Assembly: GCA_023384025.1 (NCBI GenBank) | Contig: JAHDXX010000051.1 | Coordinates: 1-15,588 of the forward strand | Direction of reading: 5' to 3' | DNA length: 15,588 nt | Origin: Sphingomonadaceae bacterium | GTDB lineage: Bacteria; Pseudomonadota; Alphaproteobacteria; Sphingomonadales; Sphingomonadaceae | In this document: positions 1-5,481 of the stretch, in pieces | Numbering within the stretch: the first letter of the stretch is position 1 | Layout of the letters: each line of letters begins with the position of its first letter | Notes under the pieces: generated by a model | The model's input: the letters and a program-made list of their open reading frames with translations, nothing else | Databases searched by the model: none | Told to the model about the DNA's origin: nothing | Program-made: the position numbers and the translations under genes

Positions 1-90
1 CATGGGGGAGGTGGCCGTGCGCAGCACGGACGGAGGGGGCCACTTCCTCCCCGGCACGGGGAGGGGGACCACGAAGTGGTGGAGGGGTAC
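1..90. repeat. Intergenic hairpin repeat, two related units
   Basis: G-rich sequence that folds into several perfect hairpins. CCGTGC (15-20) pairs with GCACGG (24-29). CCTCCCC (46-52) pairs with GGGGAGG (58-64). ACCAC (68-72) pairs with GTGGT (76-80). Two GGGGAGG-hairpin-GGAGGGG units follow each other, the typical form of the mosaic intergenic repeats common in sphingomonad and caulobacter genomes. That family link is from memory of the pattern and the copy number cannot be seen here. The element may continue left of the window. Confidence 0.6.
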
Positions 91-162
91 CCTGACCCCA
101 CGCTCCGAACCCCCAGCCTCACCCGAACCACCCGGCGGCGAACCGCCACCCTGACCCCACGC
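89..162. repeat. Perfect 15-bp direct repeat around a small hairpin
   Basis: ACCCTGACCCCACGC occurs at 89-103 and again at 148-162. Between the copies is a small hairpin, GGCGG (134-138) with CCGCC (143-147) and loop CGAA. No convincing coding pattern spans this stretch, so it is best read as part of the repeat mosaic that begins the window. Confidence 0.55.
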
Positions 163-177
163 GCCGCGCCATGTGTG

Positions 178-307
178 GTTCACGCAGAGACCGCAGAGGA
201 AAGAAGGGACGCAGAGAGGCCGCGCGGTCGGGCAACCGCCGCCTGCCCTTCGTCACCCCGGGCTAGACCCGGGGGGCGCCTGTCTTAATTCACACGAAGC
301 CACGAAG
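178..307. repeat. GCAGAG and CACGAAG repeats with a palindrome between
   Basis: ACGCAGAG/CCGCAGAG octamers recur at 182-189, 191-198 and 209-216. A perfect palindrome follows, CCCCGGG (256-262), loop CTAGA, CCCGGGG (268-274). CACGAAG then appears twice, at 293-299 and 301-307. Such CGCAGAG and CACGAAG strings next to a CCCCGG palindrome are a common intergenic pattern in sphingomonads (recognised by eye, no search). A further palindrome, CCCCTT-T-AAGGGG, lies at 332-344. No gene is visible between 1 and 408. Confidence 0.55.
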
Positions 308-399
308 AGGCTGTGCCAGCCGAAGCCCGCTCCCCTTTAAGGGGTAGGGTTAGGAGAGGAAGCGCTTGGCCAGCTCGTGTAGCTACTTTGGATGCTGCT

Positions 400-417
400 A
401 AAAAGCAGCTAAGCTGC
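400..417 (-). terminator. Short hairpin plus T-run at the end of the 222-aa gene
   Basis: Read on the minus strand, GCAGC (417-413), loop TTA and GCTGC (409-405) form a 5-bp stem followed directly by five T (404-400). The stop codon of the 222-aa gene (411-409) lies inside the hairpin. The stem is short, so termination may be weak; GCTGC can also pair with a GCAGC just downstream. Confidence 0.45.
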
Positions 418-1077
418 CTCATCCATTATGCTATCCCACAGGGAGCGTAGGATGGTCATTCGATCCGTGAAAATTGCCTCTTCATCCCCTCTGAGGTCGA
501 TATCGCGGACCGTGAATGATCTTCCTCGTTGAACGTCAAGAATAACCATGTCCTGGATTCGAAAGTCACTCAGGGCTTGGTGCATGATCCAAAGACCTAC
601 CCTAGCCCAGCGCTCAGAAATCGACGGCTCTTCGCTGAAGTAAGGATAGATTAGGCGATGACGGTCTCGGTCGATTTGGAAGCACAATAGGTTGTCAACC
701 TTTATGGTAATGCCGAGTTCTCCAAAGTCGTATCGCGCATGCACACTTTCGTTCAGGGGCACTAATGGTTCGTTCATAGCACCTGAGAACTGACGCCACC
801 ATTCGATGAAGCGTGCGGCAAGAATGGGATACAGCCTGGCTCGACCTCGATGAACGTTTATGCGTCCGGCTGTCTCAGTGAGCAAGTCAGTTCCAAAGAC
901 GGCGTGTGCCTTCGCATCGCTCCAGAAGGGGGCGAAGAAATCGCCGCCCCTGTCTTCGGGAACCTCCAGCCGACGCCGGTCTTCATACGCTTCTCTCTTG
1001 AGAGCGGAAAAGGCTCGGGTGTCGTCGAGCATGCAGAATTTGAGGGCTTTGCGAAGGTGAATAACCTCAAGAGTCAT
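409..1077 (-). CDS. Hypothetical protein, 222 aa, unrecognised
   Basis: I do not recognise this protein. It is 222 residues, soluble, rich in charged and aromatic residues (WW near residue 93), with no signal peptide, membrane segment or obvious catalytic motif. The N-terminal third is basic and acidic in alternation, and the C-terminal half looks alpha/beta (RHRLIYPYF, then IQDMVILDVQRGRSFTVRDIDLR). The ATG at 1077 is preceded by AAAAGGA six bases upstream, and that SD lies in the outer stem of a long hairpin (1085-1146). Base composition is lower in G+C than the flanking chromosome. It is the last gene of a minus-strand group with an XRE regulator, an ImmA/IrrE-type peptidase and a small basic protein, so an accessory role (defence, toxin or mobile-element maintenance) is possible but only inferred. 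Confidence 0.75.
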   Translation of the reverse strand: MTLEVIHLRKALKFCMLDDTRAFSALKREAYEDRRRLEVPEDRGGDFFAPFWSDAKAHAVFGTDLLTETAGRINVHRGRARLYPILAARFIEWWRQFSGAMNEPLVPLNESVHARYDFGELGITIKVDNLLCFQIDRDRHRLIYPYFSEEPSISERWARVGLWIMHQALSDFRIQDMVILDVQRGRSFTVRDIDLRGDEEAIFTDRMTILRSLWDSIMDEAA

Positions 1078-1084
1078 TTCGAAT

Positions 1085-1146
1085 CCTTTTGATTAGGGGA
1101 GGTGGAGGCCGACGACCGCGAACGGTCGTCGGCGCCAATCAAAAGG
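1085..1146 (-). promoter_or_regulatory. Two-tier hairpin covering the SD of the 222-aa gene
   Basis: The outer arms CCTTTTGATT and AATCAAAAGG (1137-1146 and 1085-1094) are perfectly complementary over 10 bp. Inside them is a perfect 11-bp hairpin (1108-1118 with 1123-1133) whose loop reads TTCG on the minus strand. The AAAAGG arm is the core of the Shine-Dalgarno sequence of the gene starting at 1077, so the folded leader would hide it. This suggests translational control, for example by temperature, a ligand, a protein or ribosome passage. Which trigger applies cannot be told from one sequence. A simple inverted-repeat binding site is the alternative. Confidence 0.5.
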
Positions 1147-1246
1147 ACCAAGGGAATCCGATTCCGGTTTCCTACACCGAACTTAGCCCAGTAAAGCCAC
1201 GCGTGTGATTCGGTTCACAGAGCGTTTGGAGTGAAGCAGGGTAAAC

Positions 1247-1378
1247 CTACGTGCTCACTAGGAAGCAGAAAGCTTGCAAGCCGTAATGACTCGCATAGAC
1301 GCGCTTTCCGTTCCGAGTGATCCACGGTCGGCAAATCCACTTCTTGCCCGGCGGTGCGGGCTTTCGGCGGTTTGACAT
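1247..1378 (-). CDS. Small basic conserved-looking protein, 43 aa
   Basis: A 43-residue ORF begins MSNRRKPAPPGKKWICRPWI and continues with TRNGKRVYASHYGLQAFCFL before VST and the TAG stop. The dense K/R content together with W, Y and two C, and the phrase NGKRVYAS-YGL-AF, look like a real small protein family, not noise; I have the impression of similar short proteins in other alphaproteobacteria but cannot confirm it. ATG at 1378 has GGAG ten bases upstream. An in-frame ATG at 1393 would add five residues. The frame is closed by TAG shortly upstream, so no longer version exists. It lies between the ImmA/IrrE-type peptidase and the 222-aa gene on the same strand, with similar low G+C. Function unknown; nucleic-acid binding is a guess from charge alone. 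Confidence 0.6.
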   Translation of the reverse strand: MSNRRKPAPPGKKWICRPWITRNGKRVYASHYGLQAFCFLVST

Positions 1379-1510
1379 TTCGTGTCGCTCCATATCGGTG
1401 CGGCCACTCGTTCTTGCTTCCTTAACCGAATCCGCCTAGGCGGGCATTGTCCAAGTGCCGGTTGTTGGATAGCTCACCCTTTGCAGGGGCCGCGTCTGCA
1501 TCAGGCTTTT

Positions 1511-2110
1511 TTAAGGGGTGCGGGTCATACCGTACCCCTTTTTCTTGTCGTGACCGTAGCTATGGCGACCATCAGAGAGTCGGATCTTGATTACCCGAGC
1601 TCTTCTGATGGCGGCTGCCTTCGATACACCAAATGTTGCCATCGCTTGCTGAACGGTCTTCATCTGGGAGAATGCCTCCCTGGGCATGAGTAGCGCCGCA
1701 GCGAATTCGTCAGCTTGCCATTCTGGATCGAACCGAGGGTCGTTCAGCGGCTCTTCGAAATGGAACACATGCCTTCCAGAATGAAGCAAGAGGTGGCCAA
1801 GTTCATGTGCGACCGTCATTCTTGCTCTGTTGTCGCTACGTCCCAGCCTCATGTAACAACTGGCGGACAACAAAATGACTGGTTCAGTGCCACGAGTCAT
1901 GCCTTCAGCACCACCGAGTTCGGCATCATTGACGATGTCGTAGTATGCGCCCTCTACAAGGTCGTCCAAGGCGAACTCCAGGATTGGCTGCATTGCTATG
2001 CGCCCGCCACTTCTTATCCCCAGGTGTTCACGAACCGCATTCGCAATCGCCTCAATCTGGCGGCGCGTGCGCGGTGCGACGAAATGGGCAGTCTTACCCG
2101 ATGTCGACAT
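1511..2110 (-). CDS. ImmA/IrrE-family zinc metallopeptidase
   Basis: A 199-residue protein with the zinc-protease signature AHELGH (residues 101-106, two His ligands and the catalytic Glu) and the downstream QADEFAAALLMP segment (132-143), whose Glu135 is the expected third ligand. This pairing is typical of ImmA/IrrE (DUF955) proteins, cytosolic peptidases that cleave a partner XRE repressor, as ImmA does with ImmR in ICEBs1. The ATG at 2110 lies inside the 3' end of the XRE gene (17-nt overlap), with AAGGAG at 2121-2126 ten bases upstream, so the two are translationally linked. The natural prediction is that this enzyme inactivates that repressor under stress; this is inferred from family and gene order. 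The last 15 residues are lysine-rich and coincide with a terminator-like hairpin. Confidence 0.9.
   Translation of the reverse strand: MSTSGKTAHFVAPRTRRQIEAIANAVREHLGIRSGGRIAMQPILEFALDDLVEGAYYDIVNDAELGGAEGMTRGTEPVILLSASCYMRLGRSDNRARMTVAHELGHLLLHSGRHVFHFEEPLNDPRFDPEWQADEFAAALLMPREAFSQMKTVQQAMATFGVSKAAAIRRARVIKIRLSDGRHSYGHDKKKGYGMTRTP
1513..1547 (+). terminator. Plus-strand intrinsic terminator inside a gene's 3' end
   Basis: An 11-bp stem (1513-1523 with 1530-1540, one G-U pair, loop GTCATA) is followed on the plus strand by TTTCTTG, continuing the TT of the stem. The minus strand has A residues there, so the polarity is plus only. It overlaps the last codons of the peptidase gene on the other strand. 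It would stop a plus-strand transcript entering that gene, although no plus-strand gene is seen at 409-1510. Confidence 0.4.
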
Positions 2111-2468
2111 CTTCGAGCATCTCCTTCAAACGAGCCTTCTTCTCAGGCTTCCAGCGGTGAAAGTTCATTGCAAATCTCGACGCTAGCTCTCGGTCACTAT
2201 TAGTTGCGCTCTCAGGTAATCTGATCCCGACCGTTGAGACGTGCTTAGGTGTAGAGCGCGCTGCTGCTCGCCGAAGGCGTTCAGCCTCTGATGCGGAAAG
2301 TTCAAGAAAATCTATAGCTTTTTCAACGACGTTAGACTTGATAGATTTGCCACCGGTCTCCATCTGACTTAGGTATGGTGAACTCACGCCGATTGCTTCG
2401 GCCATCTTGGCAAGAGTGATCCCCTTTTCCTTCCGCTCCTGCCTCAGCATTTTGCCAAAAGGATTCAT
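2094..2468 (-). CDS. XRE-family HTH transcriptional regulator
   Basis: A 124-residue protein. Residues 5-58 form a Cro/C1-type helix-turn-helix: LRQERKEKGITLAKMAEAIG, then VSSPYLSQMETGGKSIKS. The C-terminal part (about 84-124, RLPESATNSDRELASRFAMN and on) is a small helical region that may serve for dimerisation or be recognised by the protease. AAGGAG at 2476-2481 lies seven bases before the ATG. It heads the minus-strand group and overlaps the peptidase gene by 17 nt. A perfect 13-bp palindrome upstream (2528-2540) overlaps a possible -10 and is a candidate operator for autoregulation. XRE plus ImmA/IrrE pairs are found on integrative elements, prophages and in defence or toxin-antitoxin modules; which one applies here is not visible. 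Confidence 0.9.
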   Translation of the reverse strand: MNPFGKMLRQERKEKGITLAKMAEAIGVSSPYLSQMETGGKSIKSNVVEKAIDFLELSASEAERLRRAAARSTPKHVSTVGIRLPESATNSDRELASRFAMNFHRWKPEKKARLKEMLEDVDIG

Positions 2469-2527
2469 GCCTTCTCTCCTTCGTTGGATGGTAGCGCCAC
2501 GGGCAGGCTTTCCCGCTTTGCGAAGTG

Positions 2528-2557
2528 GTAAATAATTTACTGATCAGGAAAGATCAA
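2528..2557 (-). promoter_or_regulatory. Probable promoter/operator of the XRE-peptidase genes
   Basis: GTAAAT-A-ATTTAC (2528-2540) is a perfect palindrome in otherwise GC-rich DNA. Next to it, TGATC (2541-2545) and GATCA (2552-2556) form a second inverted repeat. On the minus strand TTGATC (2557-2552) could be a -35, with TATTTA (2534-2529) at a 17-base spacing as a weak -10, so the palindrome covers the -10. This layout fits repression by the XRE protein. The assignment is by pattern only. Confidence 0.45.
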
Positions 2558-2625
2558 GCCCCTTTCCTACAGCCCCCCACCTGCCATAAATCCCCCGGTC
2601 CCTCTCCCCACAGAAGGACCACGCC

Positions 2626-2766
2626 ATGGAGTCTTTGTTTTCCGCAAGCGCCTCCGCGCTCGCGATCTCCTCGCGCCTGCGGCGCTGCGGGCGGCCGGTC
2701 GGCCTTGCGGTCCGCTTGTCGCGGACCGGACATTGCCAAACCATATGTTCGGGAGGTGCCGCATGA
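2626..2766 (+). CDS. Short ORF (46 aa) coupled by ATGA to the next gene
   Basis: ATG at 2626 follows AGAAGGA (2612-2618) by seven bases. The ORF encodes 46 residues, beginning MESLFSASASALAISSRLRR and ending CSGGAA. Its TGA overlaps the ATG of the next gene as ATGA (2763-2766), a classic translational-coupling junction. The product is Ser/Ala/Arg-rich with three Cys and no recognisable domain. A perfect 8-bp hairpin (2708-2715 with 2721-2728, loop TTGTC) lies within it, about 35 bases before the downstream start. It may be a leader ORF controlling the next gene or a small protein in its own right. The good SD and exact junction support translation; conservation is unknown. Confidence 0.45.
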   Translation: MESLFSASASALAISSRLRRCGRPVGLAVRLSRTGHCQTICSGGAA

Positions 2767-3818
2767 ACGCCCCTGTCAACCTTGGTACCAATCTCCCCGC
2801 GCTCCTCGACACCTTCCCGCCCGACTCCGCGCACCCGCCGCAGACCGGCTTCTCCCGCGACAAGCAGGTCGCCTTTATCTCCGCGCTCGCCAGCAGCGGG
2901 GCGGCGCGGCGGGCTGTGCGGGCTGCCGGGATCAGTCACCAGACCGCGTACCGCATGCGCCGTGCCAATCCGGCGTTCCGGCTCGCGTGGGATGCGGCCA
3001 TGCTCGCGGCGCGGGCGGTGGCGGAGGATGTGCTCGCGGTGCGCGCGATCGAGGGGGTGGAGGAGAAGGTCTTCTACCACGGCGAGGAGGTCGCGACCCG
3101 CCGCCGGTTCGACTCGCGCCTGCTGCTGGCGCACCTCGCGCGGCTCGACCGGCTCACCGCCAACGCCGCCGCGAACGCCTTTGCCGAGGATTTCGAAGCC
3201 GCGCTCGAACGGTTTGCGCGGGGCGAGGACCAGCCGGAGGTGGCTGGGCTTCGCCCTTCGACAGGCTCAGGGCCTCAGCCTGAACGGACGTCTGGCGGTG
3301 GGGTCGGGGGCGACATTTCTTCCCCAGGACAGTGTAACAAGCGGTCCATGTCTGGCTCCATGTCTGCCGAGGCGGCGCGGGCGGACGCGCGGGCGGCGGC
3401 GCTGGCGGCGATCCCGTGCGGGTGCCCGGGCGCGGTACACGGCACCGATGGCGGGCGGCCGCACTGGCGCATGGGGGCGCAGGGGCCGGAGCCGGTCGTC
3501 AACCTCCACGGCGAGGGGCCGTGCTGCGAGACGCCGCAATGGCCGCAGTGCCGCGACTGTCCGCACTACTCCCCGGTCATGCGCATGCTCGAGACGCTGG
3601 AGGAAGCGCGCCCGGCCGACGCGCCGCAGCCGCACGAGCTGGGCGATGCCGACGCGGTCGAGGAGGCGCAGTACGCCGCGCTACTGGCGGGCGCGCCCGA
3701 CTGGTGGCGCATGGGCGCGGGCGGGGTGCTCCACGCGCGCTCGGCCTACGGGACATGGTGGCCGGAGGACGAGCTGGAGGAGGACGAGCTGGAGGAGGAC
3801 GAGGAGGAGGAGGAGTGA
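2763..3818 (+). CDS. Hypothetical protein: HTH region, Cys-rich middle, acidic tail
   Basis: A 351-residue protein; ATG at 2763 is chosen because GGGAGG (2751-2756) precedes it by six bases, although TTG at 2733 is in frame. Residues 30-95 (ALASSGAARRAVRAAGISHQ and on, then AFRLAWDAA) resemble the HTH-like region of a sphingomonad protein family related in look to phage terminase small subunits. Residues 163-176 are translated from a REP-like element. Residues 219-268 hold seven Cys (CGC, CC, C-x2-C) that could bind metal. The C-terminus is almost purely Asp/Glu, partly from tandem 15-bp repeats. The two halves could once have been separate genes. It converges on the membrane-protein gene with three bases between. 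Function unknown; DNA binding is suggested only by the HTH-like part. Confidence 0.65.
   Translation: MNAPVNLGTNLPALLDTFPPDSAHPPQTGFSRDKQVAFISALASSGAARRAVRAAGISHQTAYRMRRANPAFRLAWDAAMLAARAVAEDVLAVRAIEGVEEKVFYHGEEVATRRRFDSRLLLAHLARLDRLTANAAANAFAEDFEAALERFARGEDQPEVAGLRPSTGSGPQPERTSGGGVGGDISSPGQCNKRSMSGSMSAEAARADARAAALAAIPCGCPGAVHGTDGGRPHWRMGAQGPEPVVNLHGEGPCCETPQWPQCRDCPHYSPVMRMLETLEEARPADAPQPHELGDADAVEEAQYAALLAGAPDWWRMGAGGVLHARSAYGTWWPEDELEEDELEEDEEEEE
3249..3290. repeat. REP-like palindrome inside the coding sequence
   Basis: CTTCGCCCTTCGACAGGCTC opens a near-perfect palindrome: AGGCT/AGCCT, one C-C mismatch, AGG/CCT around a central G. It matches the familiar CTTCGACAGGCTCAGG repeat found scattered between genes in sphingomonads (recognised by eye). 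Here it is in frame and adds the residues LRPSTGSGPQPERT to the 351-aa protein. Confidence 0.65.
3765..3815 (+). repeat. Tandem 15-bp repeat encoding an acidic tail
   Basis: GAGGACGAGCTGGAG occurs twice in tandem (3765-3779, 3780-3794), followed by a degenerate GAGGAC(GAG)n run up to the stop codon. It encodes EDELE-EDELE-EDEEEEE. Low-complexity codon repeats like this can change length by slippage without shifting the frame. Confidence 0.7.
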
Positions 3819-3821
3819 GGG

Positions 3822-4427
3822 TCAGGCGAGCCTGGGGAGCACGCCCTCGGGCGGGTCGGCGGTGATGGGGAGCACCTGGCGGCGGTTGGCGCGCACGTAG
3901 CGCACCATGGTCGGCACGAAGAACGCGAGGACTGCGAGCTTGACCATGGCGATCACCGGCCCGCCGATCATGAGCACGGTCAGGAACAGGGCGACCAGCG
4001 CGACCATGAGGCAGCCCATGCCGAGCCACAGGGCCTTGCCTTGTCCGGTCTCCAGCGTGGCCTGCGGGTTGGCCGCGCGCAGGCGGGCGAGCAGCGCTTC
4101 GATGGTGAGGCGGTAGGTCAGGCTGCGGTCCTCGAACTCAGCGAACCCGGCCCAGTGCTGGTTGTCGATCTCGGCCCGCCAGCCGGTGTTGGTGACGATC
4201 TCGGCCATGCACCGGTTGGTGGTATAGCGCCCCGGCTCGTAGCGCAGCCGCAGCGCGGCGAGCTTGGCATAGGGGATGCGCTGGGTCTGGCCGTGCTGGG
4301 TCACCTCGAGCGTGTCGGGGGTGCAGGTCCAGCGGCGCTCGTCCGCCTCGTGCACACCCTTGCGCACCGCGTGGGTGACGGTGGCGGTGGCTGGGGCAGG
4401 GTCGGGGGTGTCGGGCCCGGGCGTCAA
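3822..4427 (-). CDS. Membrane protein of unknown function, two TM segments
   Basis: About 201 residues. Residues 20-130 form a soluble, beta-rich region (RRWTCTPDTLEVTQHGQTQR and on, then AALRLRYEPGRYTTNRCMAE), and two hydrophobic segments follow at about 133-153 and 155-176 with a short basic C-terminus (RYVRANRR). I do not recognise a family; the soluble part could be a PH-like fold, as in small membrane proteins with such strands. The start is uncertain: TTG at 4427, 11 bases after the rlpA stop, gives the version described; GTG at 4367 is the alternative, and no ATG precedes residue 74. It sits directly downstream of the rlpA-like gene and is probably co-transcribed. The reading frame stays open far into rlpA, which should not be taken as coding. 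Confidence 0.7.
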   Translation of the reverse strand: MTPGPDTPDPAPATATVTHAVRKGVHEADERRWTCTPDTLEVTQHGQTQRIPYAKLAALRLRYEPGRYTTNRCMAEIVTNTGWRAEIDNQHWAGFAEFEDRSLTYRLTIEALLARLRAANPQATLETGQGKALWLGMGCLMVALVALFLTVLMIGGPVIAMVKLAVLAFFVPTMVRYVRANRRQVLPITADPPEGVLPRLA

Positions 4428-4438
4428 GCGGGGAGGCC

Positions 4439-4963
4439 TCAGCCTTCGACCAGCGCGAGCTCGACCCGGCCATAGCCGCGCGCGACCAGGCCGATCTCGG
4501 AGGCGGCGGCGCGGCTGAGGTCGATCACCCGCCCGCCGTGGAACGGCCCGCGGTCGTTGATGCGGACAGTGACCGAGCGGCCGTTGGCCGGGTTGGTCAC
4601 CAGCACCCGCGTGCCGAACGGCAGGGTGCGGTGCGCGGCGGTGAGGGCGTGCATGTCGAACCGCTCGCCGCTGGCGGTGCGGCGGCCATGCAGTTCCGCG
4701 CCGTAGAAGCTCGCCATGCCGGTGCCGAACGCGCGGGTGGCGGGGGCAGCAGGCGCGGCTTCGGGCGCGGGGAGGGTTTCGGGTGCGGGGAGGGGCTGGA
4801 CCACCGGGACGGCCTCGAAGGCGGTGCCGTTCGCGTTCTCCGCCCCGGTCTCTGCCAGCGCCGAGCCGAACGGCGCCGCGGCCAGTGCTGCGATCAGCGC
4901 AATCCGTGCGGTGCGGGAGAGGGGGGAGTGGTTGGTCTGCATCATGCGGGGTATCGGGGCCAT
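4439..4963 (-). CDS. rlpA: RlpA-like septal ring / lytic transglycosylase protein
   Basis: A 174-residue exported protein. ATG at 4963 has AAAGGA (4970-4975) six bases upstream; MMQT at residues 7-10 could also start. Residues 11-37 are a signal peptide (TARIALIAALAAAPFGSALA). A Pro/Ala/Glu-rich linker follows (48-77), then an RlpA-like double-psi beta-barrel (80-172) with GRRTASGERFDMHALTAAHR and NDRGPFHGGRVIDLSRAA. Glu100, Asp103 and His111 match the catalytic positions of Pseudomonas aeruginosa RlpA, a lytic transglycosylase acting on denuded peptidoglycan. There is no C-terminal SPOR domain, so septal targeting by glycan binding is not expected, and there is no lipobox Cys. It is a short member of the family, likely periplasmic. 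Confidence 0.85.
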   Translation of the reverse strand: MAPIPRMMQTNHSPLSRTARIALIAALAAAPFGSALAETGAENANGTAFEAVPVVQPLPAPETLPAPEAAPAAPATRAFGTGMASFYGAELHGRRTASGERFDMHALTAAHRTLPFGTRVLVTNPANGRSVTVRINDRGPFHGGRVIDLSRAAASEIGLVARGYGRVELALVEG

Positions 4964-5176
4964 TGCTGGTCCTTTCGCCTTGCCTGTCGCCGAAGCTGGC
5001 GCCGCCCATACCCGCGAGTGGTTACCGGAACCAAACCGCCAAAACGGCTCGCCGATGCTCAAGCACGTCTCGGCGAGGAAATGAGGCGGAAACGGGGCGA
5101 GATGCCGGGTTGTGCACCGCCCAGTGTGTCTGGAATGGGGCATTCGGGCGGCTGAAACAGGTCTCGCCCGCAATGC

Positions 5177-5481
5177 AAATGGGGCCGGCATTGCTGCCGA
5201 CCCCACTCTCACCAGCGCGTGGGCTACCTTCCTGTTCGGCCTTGCGGCCTCCCGTTTCGGTGAGCACTTGGCGCCCGATGTTTCCCCTCTCGATCCGGCG
5301 GGGCCGGACCGTGCGGTTCTGTCACCGGCGCTCGCACCGGCATCCGGTTCCGCCTGACTTCGTCGCTGGCCCGAAGGCTCGCATCGTTGCCTGACTTTCC
5401 CGAGACCTGACTATCCTGTGTGGTCTTCCATCTTGTCACCGTCATCGCCCGAAGCCGATGCCTTTGACCTGATGGCCGACC
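5177..5481 (-). ncRNA. Candidate structured RNA between argG and rlpA
   Basis: Minus-strand RNA would fold into a series of long hairpins. Stem A (5481-5422) has four helices, GGTC/GACC, CCATC/GATGG, GTCA/TGAC and CATCG/CGATG, separated by symmetric internal loops, with a C(UUCG)G tip. Stem B (5395-5352) has five helices ending in GCC-UUCG-GGC, again with only symmetric internal loops and three G-U pairs. Stem C (5310-5292) is 8 bp with one G-U. Stem D (5249-5238) is GGCC-GCAA-GGCC. Stem E (5208-5177) has 14 bp with a GCAA tetraloop and three G-U pairs. The G-U pairs would be A-C mismatches on the other strand, which sets the polarity. I looked for RNase P, tmRNA, SRP and 6S hallmarks and found none. 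Ends and promoter are unknown; 5482-5640 may belong to it. Confidence 0.5.

Noticed and set aside
178..307. CRISPR array from the GCAGAG / CACGAAG repeats
   Set aside because: Repeats are only 7-8 bases and the spacing is irregular.
1372..1400. Plus-strand TTGACA as promoter of a small RNA ending at the 1513-1547 terminator
   Set aside because: The hexamer is the complement of the start of the 43-aa gene (ATGTCAA), and no acceptable -10 follows at 16-18 bases.
2544..3134. Minus-strand 196-codon frame opposite the 351-aa gene
   Set aside because: Arg/Glu-rich shadow of the plus-strand gene, without SD or domain.
4428..5009. A long minus-strand frame joined to the two-TM protein, giving 395 residues
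   Set aside because: The upstream half is Arg/Pro/His-rich translation of the rlpA coding region in another frame; only the part from about 4427 onward looks like a real protein.
5112..5357. Plus-strand 81-aa ORF with plausible amino-acid composition
   Set aside because: No SD before the ATG, no recognisable domain, and it covers the strongest minus-strand hairpins.
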